In this document: piece after piece, positions 52,109 through 60,239 of the stretch
Layout: each line of letters starts with the position of its first letter
Numbering within the stretch: position 1 is the stretch's first letter
Notes under the pieces: generated by a model
What the model saw: only the letters and a program-made list of their open reading frames with translations
Databases searched by the model: none
What the model was told of the DNA's origin: nothing
Assembly: GCF_002933875.1 (NCBI RefSeq)
Contig: NZ_BFAV01000119.1
Coordinates: 22,472 to 86,471 of the forward strand
Reading direction: 5' to 3'
DNA: 64,000 bases
DNA from: Desulfocucumis palustris
GTDB lineage: Bacteria > Bacillota > Desulfotomaculia > Desulfotomaculales > Desulfocucumaceae
Program-made: the position numbers and the translations under genes

Positions 52109-53062
52109 TCATCTTTCAATGCTATTTGGCTGCCGTATCCTTAATACCATCCTGAGATAATCGTTGTAATCCTTCCCACGTGAGGGCAGCTCATCGGAAA
52201 TGGTGTAGGTGGAGGGAAGGATGGCCTTAATGGTCTCCGCCGCCAGCCTTCCCGGTGCGTCGTTGTCCAGATGCAGGGAAATTCCGGTTATTTGCGGGTA
52301 ATCCTTGAGGTATTGCATCAAAGAGGCGGGCAGGGTGCTTTCCTCGATATTCTTTTTCGGCTTGTAAATACCCGCCAGAGACAGACAGTTTTCCCGCCGC
52401 CAATCCCTGTCGGAAAGCAGCTCCAACGTGCCGTAGGACAAAAGGTCGATGGCGCTTTCAAACAGGTGCAGCTTGGTGGATTTATCCCTTGCCGGAATGG
52501 AGAAGGAGAAGCGCTTGTCGCTGCCGCTTGCGTCCCCCATAAACCGGCTGCCGGATGTACCCCGGAGCGCGCCGTAGCGGGGAACGCCCTGCGGTTCGAA
52601 GCCAACAAAGACCGCGTTGCGGCGGTAGCGGCTTTCATACAGCCGTCCGGTTTCAAGGCAGTAACCAATCAAGGCGCTGTGTATGCCGCGCCCTTTGAGA
52701 TAGGCAACTACGCGGTCGTTGCTTTTGTTTTCGTCCGGCAACAGCAACCTTCTCGGCTCGGCGGGTTCCCGTGCCTTTGACGGGACAGGCGGCTCAACAA
52801 CTGCCTGCCCGTCTATCCGCATGACCGCCTCGGGGAGCGTCATGCCCCGGACCTTGATAAGATAATCCAGGGCGGAGCGCCCGCCAATGCCACGGGACCA
52901 CCAGCACCACTTCCCGTTGGATATTTTCAGGCTGTCATGGCTGCGGGTGGTATAGACGTTGCCGGAAAAGTGAACCACCTCCTGCGGTTCGTAATATTGC
53001 AAATAGGTCAGCAGATCCATCTGTTTGGCTCGCTTAATTTGTTCCGGGGCCACATAGGGCAT
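52109..53062 (-). CDS. DUF3991/TOPRIM-domain mobile-element primase-like protein
   Basis: A 317-aa protein of conjugative elements. The N-terminal DUF3991-like part (MDLLTYLQYYEPQEV, KWCWWSRGIGGRSALDYLI) precedes a TOPRIM domain with glutamate in HLFESAIDLLSYG and the metal site in SLHLDNDAPGR. Such proteins may prime or process DNA during element replication. ATG 53062 has CGGAGG upstream. Base composition is richer in G+C than the ABC-3C operon, so the island looks composite. Confidence 0.83.
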   Translation of the reverse strand: MPYVAPEQIKRAKQMDLLTYLQYYEPQEVVHFSGNVYTTRSHDSLKISNGKWCWWSRGIGGRSALDYLIKVRGMTLPEAVMRIDGQAVVEPPVPSKAREPAEPRRLLLPDENKSNDRVVAYLKGRGIHSALIGYCLETGRLYESRYRRNAVFVGFEPQGVPRYGALRGTSGSRFMGDASGSDKRFSFSIPARDKSTKLHLFESAIDLLSYGTLELLSDRDWRRENCLSLAGIYKPKKNIEESTLPASLMQYLKDYPQITGISLHLDNDAPGRLAAETIKAILPSTYTISDELPSRGKDYNDYLRMVLRIRQPNSIER

Positions 53063-53136
53063 AACGATCACCTCCGAACGCAAAAAGCACCGGACTTTGT
53101 CTTCCGATGCTTCTTCAAGGAGTTGTTGCAATGCGG

Positions 53137-53466
53137 CTATAGTGCGCCGATTTTTTTGAGATAGGAAAAACTGCCCGTATGCCCGCGAAAATAAAGCTGC
53201 ATACGCTCCATGTCCTCCATGCGGGTTGCTGTATCCAGGTAATCCGTAAGGATTTTATGTTCTTCCCTGCTGAGAGCAACCGGCCCCTCACCCTCCAGAA
53301 CAGCCGAAATGAAAGGGTGCCGCTCCGTGAGTTCTCCTTTTCTTTGATGGAGCTGGCCATACTCGTCATTGTTGTGCAGCAAGTCAATAGCGGTGTCGCT
53401 ATGAATTTCGGTAAACAGCGCCGCAATCCGTTCCGGCAGGGTCTGGAATTTAAAAGGTTCTTTCAT
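53137..53466 (-). CDS. Hypothetical protein of mobile elements
   Basis: 109 aa, no recognised domain. The sequence is helical and polar (LPERIAALFTEIHSD, REEHKILTDYLDTATRMEDM, ending in RGHTGSFSYLKKIGAL). It resembles small clostridial conjugative-element proteins in size and context. ATG 53466 has AAGAGG upstream. It is probably cotranscribed with the TOPRIM gene 74 bp downstream. Confidence 0.55.
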   Translation of the reverse strand: MKEPFKFQTLPERIAALFTEIHSDTAIDLLHNNDEYGQLHQRKGELTERHPFISAVLEGEGPVALSREEHKILTDYLDTATRMEDMERMQLYFRGHTGSFSYLKKIGAL

Positions 53467-53546
53467 TACGTGCCTCTTTCCCGGTTTTTGTTTACTGTAA
53501 GCCTTGAGAAAATAGAAAGTCAAAGCTATTAATGTGTGTTCAGCAA

Positions 53547-54182
53547 TTACCGTTCATAGCCCACGGCCTTTTTTGCGGGAATATCCAGGTTCTCATCCGG
53601 CCCGTCGTCCATGATCTCGTTTTCCGCCTTGTCCATATTAAGCAGAATGTTCAGTTCATGCAGCCGCGCGGATTTGCTTTGCAGCTCCTGCTCCTTTTCA
53701 AAGGGGATATCAATTTCTTTCTTGGCCGTTTCCATCTGCTGACGGAGGGTTTTGAGATGTTCCAGGCAATACTCCAGTTTCTTCGGCATTTCGGCCAAAA
53801 CGTTGTTGAGCCTGGTGATGTTGCCGTGCACGTCCGCGCCCAAAGCAACCGTATGGCTGGGAGTGCCCTGGAGCGTGATTTGATACTTTGGACTGATACA
53901 ATAATAAAGCCTGGCCGGTAAACCTTTTTTTTGTTCCTGTAAAACTCCCTCATCCCTCAATTTTTTCCTGGCCGTTTCCTGCTCTTTGCGTGACATACCA
54001 AGCTCATTTTTCCAATCATCACGTGATTTATAAAACCAGTCATCATCAGAACCTTTTCCCGTCCAGTAAATTGCTTGACAAAGAAAAAGCCCAGCTGTAA
54101 CGCTTCCCAATGCTTTTGCAAAATCCGCATGGTAAGAAACCGGCTTGTCCATTAGAACTTTGAGCAAAACATCCTTTGCCAT
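53547..54182 (-). CDS. Chimeric protein: replication-type HTH fused to ICE helicase tail
   Basis: 211 aa in two unlike parts. Residues 1-100 (LMDKPVSYHADFAKALGSVT, DDWKNELGMSRKEQETARKK) look like the winged-helix region of phage or plasmid replication proteins. From about residue 104 (QITLQGTPSHTVALGADVHG, NITRLNNVLAEMPKKLE) it reads as the C-terminal tail of the large conjugative-element helicase/methylase, ending EKEQELQSKSARLHELNILL. The junction suggests a deletion that joined two genes in frame. It may be non-functional. GAGGAGG lies 13 bases before ATG 54182. Confidence 0.65.
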   Translation of the reverse strand: MAKDVLLKVLMDKPVSYHADFAKALGSVTAGLFLCQAIYWTGKGSDDDWFYKSRDDWKNELGMSRKEQETARKKLRDEGVLQEQKKGLPARLYYCISPKYQITLQGTPSHTVALGADVHGNITRLNNVLAEMPKKLEYCLEHLKTLRQQMETAKKEIDIPFEKEQELQSKSARLHELNILLNMDKAENEIMDDGPDENLDIPAKKAVGYER

Positions 54183-54347
54183 AAAAATAAAATTCCTCCT
54201 CTGGAGAAAAAAGAACCTTGTTGGAATTAACCCAAGCCGGAGTGTGGGGGCAAAGATTACTGGAGCTTCACCAAATAAAGCACCCCGTAGTTGTGTCTCC
54301 GGGGCTAATAAGTTAATATGTAAGCAATGGAGAAGGTGGTGTTCTCC

Positions 54348-54563
54348 GTGCAAGCCAAAGAACGTTTAATAAAAGAAATAGAGTCGCTGGGTCCACACAA
54401 TATTTTGCGGGTCTACGATCTCGTTTTAACCCTCAAGAAACAGGATAAAAAAATCCAATTTCAGAAACCTAATAATGGTTATTTGCGAGCCCGCCTTGCG
54501 TTGAAAAATTGCAAGGATTCGCTCAGTGACGACATCATAAGAGAGAGAAAAGCCCGTATATGA
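54348..54563 (+). CDS. Small antitoxin-like protein
   Basis: 71 aa from GTG 54348 (AAGGTGG eight bases upstream; an ATG at 54327 is the alternative). QAKERLIKEIESLGPHNILR resembles the N-terminus of DUF2281-like antitoxins, and the tail DSLSDDIIRERKARI is charged. No separate toxin follows directly; the next two genes form a pair of their own. Confidence 0.55.
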   Translation: MQAKERLIKEIESLGPHNILRVYDLVLTLKKQDKKIQFQKPNNGYLRARLALKNCKDSLSDDIIRERKARI

Positions 54564-54613
54564 ATCTTTTTTTTCGATACTTCAGCTTTACAGAAGCAAA
54601 GGAGGTTCGCCTT

Positions 54614-54868
54614 ATGGCAATGGAAATTGAAAAACTGGTGAAGGAAATTAAGGCTCTATCTCCTGAGCAAAAATTTGAACTGGCCAGAAGGCTGGAAGAA
54701 GAAGCCGTTTTCAATGACGACCAGTCCTGGTACTGGACGGCCGAATGGCAGGAGGCGGAAAAAGAAGCCGATGAGGATTTCGCCTCCAACCGAGTTCACC
54801 ATTTTGAAAACGTAGACGAGGCCATCAAATTTTTGCACCAGCAAGCCGATAAAGTTGATGGAGATTAA
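54614..54868 (+). CDS. Antitoxin of a RelE-type pair
   Basis: 84 aa. MEIEKLVKEIKALSPEQKFE is the addiction-module-type helical N-terminus and the rest is strongly acidic (WQEAEKEADEDFASNRVHHF). AAAGGAGG precedes ATG 54614 at good spacing. It ends 3 bp before the toxin gene. Confidence 0.75.
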   Translation: MAMEIEKLVKEIKALSPEQKFELARRLEEEAVFNDDQSWYWTAEWQEAEKEADEDFASNRVHHFENVDEAIKFLHQQADKVDGD

Positions 54869-54871
54869 AGC

Positions 54872-55138
54872 ATGTACGTTCTGGAATTTAGCACAAAGTT
54901 TGTTCGGGCATATAAAAAACTTGATCAGCAAACACGTTTCCAAGTTGATAATACACTGCAGCTTTTAGTTAAAAACCCCAAACATCCATCACTACGCCTG
55001 AAAAGAATACAAGGCACAAAAGATATTTGGGAAATCAGCGTAAATATGTCTGTTCGAATTACATTACGCTTATCAGAAAATATCATTCAACTAAGAAACG
55101 TAGGTACCCACGAACAGGTTTTCAGGCCCCCTTATTGA
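54872..55138 (+). CDS. RelE/YoeB-type toxin
   Basis: 88 aa with the compact RelE fold: LEFSTKFVRAYKKLDQQTRF, then HPSLRLKRIQGTKDIWEIS and VRITLRLSENIIQLRNVGTH with the C-terminal histidine. It is probably a ribosome-dependent RNase. A frameshifted paralogue lies at 61192. It is the last gene before the right end of the island. Confidence 0.87.
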   Translation: MYVLEFSTKFVRAYKKLDQQTRFQVDNTLQLLVKNPKHPSLRLKRIQGTKDIWEISVNMSVRITLRLSENIIQLRNVGTHEQVFRPPY

Positions 55139-55202
55139 GTATTCTTTCTACCGTTTTTTTTACCATCGGACTTTTATAACCCAATTTTACCGTGTTAAAT
55201 GA

Positions 55203-55251
55203 AATATCGCTGAGTCGTCCAAAACGCGTAAATTATGGACTCAGCGATATT
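55203..55251. terminator. Hairpin near the right end of the island
   Basis: A 14-bp perfect stem, AATATCGCTGAGTC with GACTCAGCGATATT, around a 21-nt loop, then GCTTTTA. It is a candidate terminator of the toxin operon, 31 bp before attR. Confidence 0.65.
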
Positions 55252-55281
55252 GCTTTTAATGCTGATATAACCCAGGGTAAA

Positions 55282-55337
55282 ACTCAAAATCCGCCGGTGG
55301 CAACACCGTAAGGGTTTGACTCCCTTCTTCGGCACCA
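55282..55337 (+). repeat. Right attachment repeat (attR)
   Basis: Direct repeat of the tRNA-Leu 3' part at 45332-45387, identical apart from one base (T at 55317 for C at 45367). It lacks the tRNA 5' half and so is not a tRNA gene. Confidence 0.92.
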
Positions 55338-55487
55338 AACAGTATTCATGCGGGCTTCAAGGCTGGGATTAGCCTCCAGGGGCTAATTTTAAAAAGCTAG
55401 TCCGCAGGGTCTGAATTTACACGACGGATTACCCTCTAGCTGTTTTTGTCAGCAAATACTAAAGCAGCGAAGGGAGTTTACTATTTT

Positions 55488-55702
55488 ATGGCCAAAGGAA
55501 AAGTTTTAACTATCAGGGAGTAATCCATAGAGTAGAGAATAAACGGCAGTGGGTTTTGACACATGAGCGCAGCGGCTTATCTGTTCACACTCTTAGCTCA
55601 AAACAAGAAGCGTTGGACGCGGCGGCGGCTGCCCCTGCTATAGATTGGACGCAGGATAAGCGTACAGCTGTGGAGCTTTCCAGTCAGGAAGGTAGAGAGT
55701 GA
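55488..55702 (+). pseudogene. Frameshifted small protein, possibly DUF2188-like
   Basis: ATG 55488 opens MAKGKVLTIRE then a stop. In another frame the sequence continues as YQGVIHRVENKRQWVLTHER, SGLSVHTLSSKQEALDAAAA and ends at TGA 55700-55702. Together they resemble a DUF2188-like protein with one frameshift near the start. Family assignment is tentative. Confidence 0.4.
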
Positions 55703-55834
55703 GTCAATCGTGTGCGCTGTGGTGCATTTAAAAAGAGCAAGCGTGCCAGTTAATCACAAATGGTCAAACATTTGGGCGGGGGTTAAATACTCTCGCCTTA
55801 AAAATTATATACAACATATGGGAGCGACAGCATA

Positions 55835-56400
55835 ATGACAAAATTTCAGATTACAGTCGAGAGCATACTAAAAACACACCGGAAATTCAATGACTTTGGC
55901 AAAGGTGAAGAATTTTATCTGAAGCTAGGAGAGTGTTGAGAAACACATTGAAAAAGCAATAACCGTGTTGATAAACTACCGCCCGAGGCCGTTCAAAAAG
56001 CTCCAGATGCAAGGCGCGGCAAGGCCTCAAGCTTCAGTGTACTCATAGTACACTCCCGCATTGAGGCCGCAGCCGCAACGCAGCAGATGGACTTTTTCAA
56101 CGGCCTCCTAGAGAACGGTGGTTACATGGATTTGGTTATAGGGCGCCAGGGGAATACGGTTATGGTCGGCCACTACGCAAACATGAACGGTGATTTGGTT
56201 CTGACCCTGTGTTGATTTATGTTATTCTCCCGTCCGGTGAATGGTATCCCTGGCGGATTGAACAGGTGTTCAGTGACACACAAGTTGCGAATGAGGCCCA
56301 GTTTACTCAGGAGCAAAACACTGGTATAATATCTCACAACAATAAGAAACTGATTGGGCTAGAAAAAGAACAGCAGCATAACTTGAATGCGATATATTAG
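55835..56400 (+). pseudogene. DUF6908-like gene broken by stops, a frameshift and a MITE
   Basis: Begins TKFQITVESILKTHRKFNDF from ATG 55835, meets TGA codons, and is interrupted by the inverted-repeat element at 55985-56107. It resumes as MDLVIGRQGNTVMVGHYANM with NGDLVL, and in a third frame as LIYVILPSGEWYPWRIEQVF. These blocks in order match DUF6908-type proteins of mobile elements. The gene is dead. Confidence 0.6.
55985..56107. mobile_element. AGGCCGTTCAAAAA inverted-repeat element, copy 2 (MITE-like)
   Basis: Ends GAGGCCGTTCAAAAAG and CTTTTTCAACGGCCTC are near-perfect complements, with further pairing inside (GTGTACT/AGTACAC). 123 bp, no coding capacity. It sits inside the DUF6908-like pseudogene, which supports mobility. 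The relative at 31497-31597 has the same ends. Confidence 0.75.
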
Positions 56401-56424
56401 TTTAATAAAAGGAGGCTTCTGGCA

Positions 56425-56970
56425 ATGCAAGAAACTCCTAACAAGCTATACACTTACGAAGATTACTTAAAAATTGATGACGACAACCAGTATGAGCTAA
56501 TCGGGGGTGAGTTAATTTTGGTTCCATCGCCAAAATCAATACATCAAATAATTAGCCTGGAACTGGCGGCTACACTACGGGATTATGTGCGAAAAAACAA
56601 ATTAGGTAGAGTTATTACTGCCCCGCTAGATGTTGTTTTAAGTGAAACAGATAAACCACAGCCCGACATACTCTTTATATCCACTAACCGTTTGGATATT
56701 ATTACCGAAGATAACATTAAAGGCGCGCCGGATTTAGTGATAGAAATACTCTCGCCGTCAACGGCCAGCCGGGACAAAGTGCAAAAGAGTAAAATGTATT
56801 ACAATCATGGTGTTAAAGAATATTGGATTGTAGATCCAAGCGCTAAAGCAGTACAGGTGTTTACCCCCGGTGAAAAAAACTGGAATCTCTTTGAATCGTA
56901 TGATACAGACGGAGTTTTAACTTCCCCGCTGTTGCCGGGATTAGAAATTAATTTAAAGAATGTCTTTTAA
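56425..56970 (+). CDS. Uma2-family (DUF820) nuclease-fold protein, copy 1
   Basis: A 181-aa PD-(D/E)xK-fold protein. QYELIGGELILVPSPKSIHQ gives the first glutamate, KPQPDILFISTNRL the aspartate, and GAPDLVIEILSPSTASRDKV the central E-x-L segment, ending with KEYWIVDPSAKAV. Family members are abundant in cyanobacteria and Clostridia and their role is unsettled. AAAGGAGG precedes the ATG. A close paralogue is at 60531. Confidence 0.9.
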   Translation: MQETPNKLYTYEDYLKIDDDNQYELIGGELILVPSPKSIHQIISLELAATLRDYVRKNKLGRVITAPLDVVLSETDKPQPDILFISTNRLDIITEDNIKGAPDLVIEILSPSTASRDKVQKSKMYYNHGVKEYWIVDPSAKAVQVFTPGEKNWNLFESYDTDGVLTSPLLPGLEINLKNVF

Positions 56971-56974
56971 TCTT

Positions 56975-57000
56975 ACCGCCAGAGGGCGGTTTATTTTTTT
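56975..57000 (+). terminator. Intrinsic terminator of Uma2 copy 1
   Basis: ACCGCC and GGCGGT around AGAG, followed by TTATTTTTTTT. Confidence 0.85.
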
Positions 57001-57197
57001 TCATTATTGCAAAGCAAAAGCATGATATAACGGCAATTTTTTTGACCTGTTCCGGTTCATTAAGTAAAAAAAGCAGGAAAATTTAATGTAAAAAGCCAAT
57101 ACGAAAAAATTGAAATCCCATAGCTCGGAATAGTCGCGACTTCATTCTGTGGGGCAATCAAAAATTTTGCACATTAGTTTCGCGCGTAGGCATTGTT

Positions 57198-57244
57198 AAG
57201 GCTCAACAGCAGCATATCAATATCTGCCGGTTGAGCCTTTTTTT
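57198..57244 (+). terminator. Terminator-like hairpin before the E1 genes' 3' end
   Basis: AAGGCTCAAC and GTTGAGCCTT around a 22-nt loop, then T5. It faces the minus-strand E1 operon end. The region 57001-57197 holds nothing recognisable. Confidence 0.6.
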
Positions 57245-57297
57245 CGCGCAAAACTCCTGTCCCCTTTTAGAACCGTCCCTGTGTTATCTGAAAACCG

Positions 57298-58278
57298 TCA
57301 GGCCATAATCGCTTTGACAGCCTGAATGAGCTGGCCCTCATTGGGAATGTAAAACTGTTCCAGCGGAGGGCTGAAGGGAACTGGTATATCGGGAGGCGCC
57401 ACCCTCTTAACCGGAGCCTTGAGGGAGTCAAAAGCCTCTTCCGCCACCAGCGCGGCAATTTCACCGCCGAAACCGCCGGTACGGGTAGCCTCGTGCAGTA
57501 CAACCAGGCGGCCTGTTTTCCGTACCGATTGAAGAATGGTGTACTTGTCCAGGGGAGCCAGCGTCCTTAAATCTACTATCTCCATTTCAATTCCGTCCTT
57601 ACTCAGCGCGGCCGCAGCTTTAAAAGCCACTCCCAGCATCTTGGACCAGGTTACCACCGTCACGTCGCTGCCCGGCCTCTTAACGTCCGCCGCACCGATG
57701 GGAATTGTGTACTCACCCTCAGGTACCGGCCCCGGGGCGAAATAGAGCGCCATGTCCTCAATGAAAATAACCGGATTATCGTCACGAATGGCCGATTTCA
57801 AAAGTCCTTTTGCATCAGCCGGGGTGCCCGGCATTACAACTTTAAGACCGGGGCAGTGGGCTACCCACGCCTCAAGGTTGTGGGAGTGCTGGCAGCCCGC
57901 GCCAAAACCGGCGCCGGTCTTAACCCGAACCACCATGGGGAAGGCGCTTTTGCCGCCGGACAGGTAGCGAAGCTTGGCGGCATGGTTGACAATCTGATCC
58001 GAAGCAATGGTGAAAAACGGGTTAAACATAACTTCCACCACCGGCCGTAGGCCCATTACCGAAGCTCCCACCGCCAGGCCGGCAATGGCGGCTTCTGAAA
58101 CCGGGGTGTCCTTAACCCTGCCCGGCCCGAATTCTTTTAAAAGTCCAAAAGTAGGCAGCGACGGGGACTCATGGATTCCAACACCTATACCCTCGCCTGC
58201 AATAAAGACGTCGAGATCCCTGCGCATTTCTTCAAGAAGGGCCTGTTGAACCGCTTGACCCATTGTTATCTTCTGCAT
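57298..58278 (-). CDS. acoB: TPP-dependent 2-oxoacid/acetoin dehydrogenase E1 beta
   Basis: 326 aa, the usual size of E1 beta. AGEGIGVGIHESPSLPTFGL with DTPVSEAAIAGLAVGASVMG is the TPP-binding half, and the C-terminal transketolase domain has GRLVVLHEATRTGGFGGEIA. With the alpha subunit just upstream it forms a heterotetrameric E1. No E2 or E3 gene follows, so the complex partners are elsewhere or it works alone. Substrate assignment (acetoin versus pyruvate or branched-chain) is uncertain. Confidence 0.88.
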   Translation of the reverse strand: MQKITMGQAVQQALLEEMRRDLDVFIAGEGIGVGIHESPSLPTFGLLKEFGPGRVKDTPVSEAAIAGLAVGASVMGLRPVVEVMFNPFFTIASDQIVNHAAKLRYLSGGKSAFPMVVRVKTGAGFGAGCQHSHNLEAWVAHCPGLKVVMPGTPADAKGLLKSAIRDDNPVIFIEDMALYFAPGPVPEGEYTIPIGAADVKRPGSDVTVVTWSKMLGVAFKAAAALSKDGIEMEIVDLRTLAPLDKYTILQSVRKTGRLVVLHEATRTGGFGGEIAALVAEEAFDSLKAPVKRVAPPDIPVPFSPPLEQFYIPNEGQLIQAVKAIMA

Positions 58279-58301
58279 GTATAGTCTCCTTTCAAGATTT
58301 T

Positions 58302-59258
58302 CTATACGTAGACGTCTTCGAGCGCCTCACCGGGAGCCGGCCAGGGGCTTTCTTCCGCAAAGCGAACGGAGTTTTCCACCGTTTCGTTTATCTCCTTTTC
58401 AATCGTCAAAAGCTCCTGCTCCGAAATCAAACCTTCCCGCAGCAATTCCTTTTGCAGTTTATCCACCGGACACCGCTCCATCCAGGCGGCAATTTCTTCC
58501 TTGGGCTGGTAAACCTGATGGTCGGCTTCACCGTGACCGCGCCAGCGGTAGGTTTTACATTCAAGCAGGGTCGGGCCTTCCCCGGCCAGGCACCTCGTCC
58601 TGGCTTTTAACGCCGCCTCGTAAACTGCAGCAGCGTCGTTGCCGTCCACCACTTCGCCCGGCATATCATAGGCCATCGCCCGCACTGCAATATCTTTAAT
58701 TTTGGTATGCTCCTCCATCCTCTGCGCCCCGGAATAGACATTGTTTTCACAAACAAATATTACAGGCAGGTTCCACAATGCGGCCATGTTTAAAGCCTCG
58801 TGGAAGCTGCCTTCATCAGCCGCGCCGTTTCCGAAAAAACAAACCGTTACACAATTACTTTTCTTATACTGCTGGGCAAAGGCCGTTCCCACGGCGATGG
58901 GAATACCGCCGCCCACCACGGTGGTCGTGCAGAGAGCGTTTACCTCGGGCACGGCAATGTGCAGGGTGCCGCTTTTTCCCTTGTTGCATCCCGTACGCTT
59001 TCCAAAGATTTCTGCCATGATCAGTTTCGGATCGGCGCCCTTGGCGATCAGGTGGCCGTGGCTGCGGTGGTTGCTGATGATCACGTCATCTCTTTCAAGG
59101 GAGCCGCACACACCGGCCGCCACTGCCTCCTGGCCTGTGCAGAGAATCATCATCCCGGGAATTTTTCTTTCGATTTTACATAGCTCGACAAGCTTATCTT
59201 CAAAACGCCGGATCAAAAGCATGGTCTTATATAATCCAAGCCTCTTTTGATTTGTCAT
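58302..59258 (-). CDS. acoA: TPP-dependent 2-oxoacid/acetoin dehydrogenase E1 alpha
   Basis: 318 aa. The TPP motif is CFFGNGAADEGSFHEALNMA followed by PVIFVCENN, with SNHRSHGHLIAKGADPKLIM as the catalytic histidine region and CNKGKSGTLHI. The length and the GCNKGKSGTLH segment favour the acetoin-dehydrogenase-like subgroup. It ends 23 bp before the beta-subunit gene. No sigma-54 promoter, which is common for aco operons, was found upstream. Confidence 0.88.
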   Translation of the reverse strand: MTNQKRLGLYKTMLLIRRFEDKLVELCKIERKIPGMMILCTGQEAVAAGVCGSLERDDVIISNHRSHGHLIAKGADPKLIMAEIFGKRTGCNKGKSGTLHIAVPEVNALCTTTVVGGGIPIAVGTAFAQQYKKSNCVTVCFFGNGAADEGSFHEALNMAALWNLPVIFVCENNVYSGAQRMEEHTKIKDIAVRAMAYDMPGEVVDGNDAAAVYEAALKARTRCLAGEGPTLLECKTYRWRGHGEADHQVYQPKEEIAAWMERCPVDKLQKELLREGLISEQELLTIEKEINETVENSVRFAEESPWPAPGEALEDVYV

Positions 59259-59375
59259 ACTCGCTTTCCTCCCTTATCCGTTAATTTTCCATCAATTCCG
59301 GAAAAGCATTAACTTATGGTCAATTTGACAGTTCTCAATAAACTTTTTCGTCCGCCACCTTTCTCTTAGAATTTT

Positions 59376-59747
59376 ATGCTTCTTCCACTTCCCCCAAAAA
59401 TACGTTTTAAAAATAGTACATTGCTAAACGAAGCCGGGGAGAAGTTGGATGATATTATTGACATCCTGCATAAGACTCTTGGTAAACCAGGCAGAAGACC
59501 GCGCACTTATCGTCAAATTGCTCGTGCCTATCTCAAGGCATTGTCCGCAACAAGAAACCCGGGAAGAAAGGCCATACGCAAAGCCATCGGTAAGCTGCTA
59601 CGCTATGTGGGGCGCAACCTTAGTGCCGTAGATCGCCTTCTTGCTGTGGCCGGCGATGGGCATGGCCTGAGTCGGAAGCACCAGGAAAATTTGAGCACCT
59701 ACGTACGTTTGTGTGTAATAATATGTGTTATAATATTAGCTAAATAG
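59376..59747 (+). pseudogene. Fragment of an IS transposase (IS5-like)
   Basis: The frame reads LNEAGEKLDDIIDILHKTLG, KPGRRPRTYRQIARAYLKAL and RKAIRKAIGKLLRYVGRNLS. This is the linker region of IS5/IS1182-like transposases before the second catalytic aspartate. Neither the start nor the DDE motif is present. Confidence 0.6.
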
Positions 59748-59801
59748 TATCTTTTTTAGCAAGTAGGCACTTTTTTGTGCTATAGTACCTAAAAAGATAC
59801 T
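59746..59801 (+). promoter_or_regulatory. Inverted repeat upstream of hxlR, operator candidate
   Basis: AGTATCTTTTTTAG (59746-59759) and CTAAAAAGATACT (59789-59801) are complementary with one extra T. A promoter-like TATAGT lies between them. The position 22 bp before the HxlR start suggests autoregulation. Confidence 0.5.
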
Positions 59802-59822
59802 TAAGGCATTGGGGTGAAAAAA

Positions 59823-60224
59823 ATGATCGATAAAGAGAAACGGCATGAGGAATGCCACATGAAGGAAAAATGTGTAAAATATGATATATGTCCAATGATT
59901 ATGGTGCAAAAAATAATTTCCGGCAAATGGAAAATATTAATCCTGTGGTATTTAAGTTACAAAACACTCAGGTTTAATGACATTAAAAAAAGATTACCTT
60001 ATGTTACTCAAAAAATGCTGACACAGCAGTTAAGAAGTTTAGAAGAGGATAATCTTATATTCAGGAAGGTATATCCTGTTGTTCCCCCAAAAGTAGAATA
60101 CGGACTAACAGAAGTTGGGAAAAAAATAATTCCCATATTGGAAATGATGCATGGTTTTGGGGCCGAGTATTTAGAACAAGTATATGATAAGGAAGTAAAT
60201 TCTCCAGAAATATCAAGGCCTTAG
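59823..60224 (+). CDS. HxlR-family transcriptional regulator
   Basis: A 133-aa winged-helix protein. VKYDICPMIMVQKIISGKWK with the family cysteine is followed by LRFNDIKKRLPYVTQKMLTQ as the recognition helix, and YGLTEVGKKIIPILEMM as the wing. HxlR proteins respond to electrophiles or redox signals. ATG 59823 follows GGGGTG. The target gene is unknown; nothing nearby is an obvious client. Confidence 0.9.
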   Translation: MIDKEKRHEECHMKEKCVKYDICPMIMVQKIISGKWKILILWYLSYKTLRFNDIKKRLPYVTQKMLTQQLRSLEEDNLIFRKVYPVVPPKVEYGLTEVGKKIIPILEMMHGFGAEYLEQVYDKEVNSPEISRP

Positions 60225-60239
60225 ATCACTGCGAAAGTT

